From Anaerolineae bacterium (lineage in GTDB: Bacteria > Chloroflexota > Anaerolineae > Aggregatilineales > Phototrophicaceae), in assembly GCA_014379235.1 (NCBI GenBank), contig JACMMD010001247.1:1-6398 (forward strand): DNA of 6,398 nucleotides, read 5' to 3'. Within the stretch, counting starts at the first letter, position 1. Each line of letters opens with the position of its first letter. Shown here one piece after another: positions 5,646-6,398 of this stretch. The position numbers and the translations under genes were made by a program. The notes under the pieces are model-generated. The model saw only the letters and a list, made by a program, of their open reading frames with translations. It was not told the origin of the DNA and did not search any database.

Positions 5646-6186
5646 TCAGTATCCGCATTGGCTGTATAATGACGATGGCAAGTTAGACGAGGAACTTGCG
5701 GCGCAGTTCATTGCAGAGCGAGACTCGCTTATTCAACACATCGAAACCGCCTTCGCAGATGTGCCCTATCCCGGCGATGCCAATCTAACGATTAAGGATG
5801 GCGATTTCTTTGCAAATGTCGCTGAAACCCGACGGGATTTTAGAGGTAAACACTGGAAAGACCTGTCGCCAGAGTTCATTCATGAACATCCTAGTGCGTT
5901 GAACATTTTTACGCGCCGCGCTTATCACTTTTACCTGCCCGCCTACATGATTGGCATCTTGCTTGATGCGAACAACGGTAGTTTGGTATCCACCCAACTG
6001 CTCCATGACTTCGTTGTAGGCGAGACAAATTGGGTCGCAGTGCAGCTCAACGAATTTTCTGCCGAACAATGTGCTGCTATCTCAGCGTATCTCAAGTTTC
6101 ACTATCTCCTATTTGACAAATTTGATTTACGCCAGAGTGGTGACTATGTAGAGCAAGCTATCATGAAACTAGAAACTAACGGCTAA
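5632..6186 (+). CDS. DUF6714-like protein of unknown function
   Basis: The 184-residue protein overlaps the preceding small gene by 14 nt. Its nearest ribosome-like sequence (GGAAG) is 12 nt from the ATG, so its translation probably depends on ribosomes finishing the upstream gene. Visible segments are an N-terminal helix (ERDSLIQHIETAFADVPYPGD, where the family pattern is a helix ending in AF and a short Pro-containing loop), a central GKHWKDLSPEFI, and the core HPSALNIFTRRAYHFYLPAYMIGIL (86-110), with FYLPAYM the most family-like piece. The rest is helical. There is no signal peptide or membrane helix. The family has no established activity to my knowledge. Toxin, immunity or housekeeping roles all remain open. 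Confidence 0.82.
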   Translation: MTSNNQYPHWLYNDDGKLDEELAAQFIAERDSLIQHIETAFADVPYPGDANLTIKDGDFFANVAETRRDFRGKHWKDLSPEFIHEHPSALNIFTRRAYHFYLPAYMIGILLDANNGSLVSTQLLHDFVVGETNWVAVQLNEFSAEQCAAISAYLKFHYLLFDKFDLRQSGDYVEQAIMKLETNG

Positions 6187-6206
6187 AAGCCAGAGGCTAA
6201 ATCCCA

Positions 6207-6398
6207 ATGATCGACCATACAAGTGTGACAAAATGGCTGCAAGATTATGTGGCCGCGTGGAAATCCTACAACCCGGCGGCTATCGCCGCGCTGTTCAGCG
6301 AGGACGCAACCTATCGCCATCACCCGTTTGATAAGAACGTCGTGCAAGGGCGCGATTCAATTATCGCTAGTTGGCTCAAAAACCGCGACAAACCCGGC
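6207..6398 (+). CDS. NTF2/SnoaL-like protein (5' part only)
   Basis: A frame open to the window end starts at the ATG at 6207, 20 nt after the previous stop, with AGAGG about 10 nt upstream. Only the first 64 residues are present. The pattern WLQDYVAAWKSYNPAAIAALF, then SEDATYRHHPF, then VVQGRDSIIASWL is the usual opening of the cone-shaped NTF2-like (SnoaL-like) fold: first helix, the 'aWn..D...l..lf..da.y' turn, and the 'GrdaI...w' helix. Members range from small-molecule isomerases and dehydratases to binding domains, so no reaction can be named. The gene appears to continue the co-directional run. Confidence 0.82.
   Translation, partial: MIDHTSVTKWLQDYVAAWKSYNPAAIAALFSEDATYRHHPFDKNVVQGRDSIIASWLKNRDKPG

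Overview
The window looks like chromosomal DNA from a Chloroflexota (Anaerolineae-like) bacterium. This is an inference from protein style, not from a marker gene: Thr-Pro linkers after membrane segments, secreted and cytosolic TPR proteins with the AxxYxNRG/AIExNP signature, a secreted LolA/LppX-like protein, an orphan RmlC-type epimerase, and small antitoxin-like proteins of a kind I associate with Chloroflexota and cyanobacteria. There is no rRNA, tRNA, CRISPR array, transposase or phage gene.

Left block (1-2938), all on the minus strand. Transcription order is: a secreted Met-rich acidic protein (2938-1733) with a hairpin terminator (1712-1681); a good TATAAT box (1663-1658); a 49-codon ORF (1614-1465); a cytosolic five-TPR protein (1465-818), whose ATG overlaps the small ORF's stop as TAATG; and a TIR-domain protein (771 to beyond base 1). 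The TIR protein has the catalytic-type glutamate, one transmembrane helix and a Thr-Pro linker that runs off the window. The small ORF, TPR gene and TIR gene look like one transcription unit, and they are the most likely place for an undescribed signalling or defence system.

Centre (2939-4813). A divergent 135-bp intergenic region separates the minus block from the plus block. A GNAT acetyltransferase (3074-3577) has a TATACT box placed so that its mRNA could be leaderless. Next comes a 183-bp spacer with a degenerate GCTGA tandem repeat and a nested stem-loop, then a secreted protein of seven back-to-back TPRs (3761-4702), then a spacer with a perfect 28-bp palindrome of a dispersed-repeat type.

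Right block (4814-6398), all on the plus strand and tightly packed: an RmlC-family epimerase (GTG start); an 80-aa antitoxin-like protein with a strong ribosome-binding site; an overlapping (14 nt) DUF6714-like protein; and the first 64 codons of an NTF2/SnoaL-like protein. The spacings (16, -14 and 20 nt) suggest an operon, but no common pathway is evident.

All family assignments come from reading motifs, not from searches.
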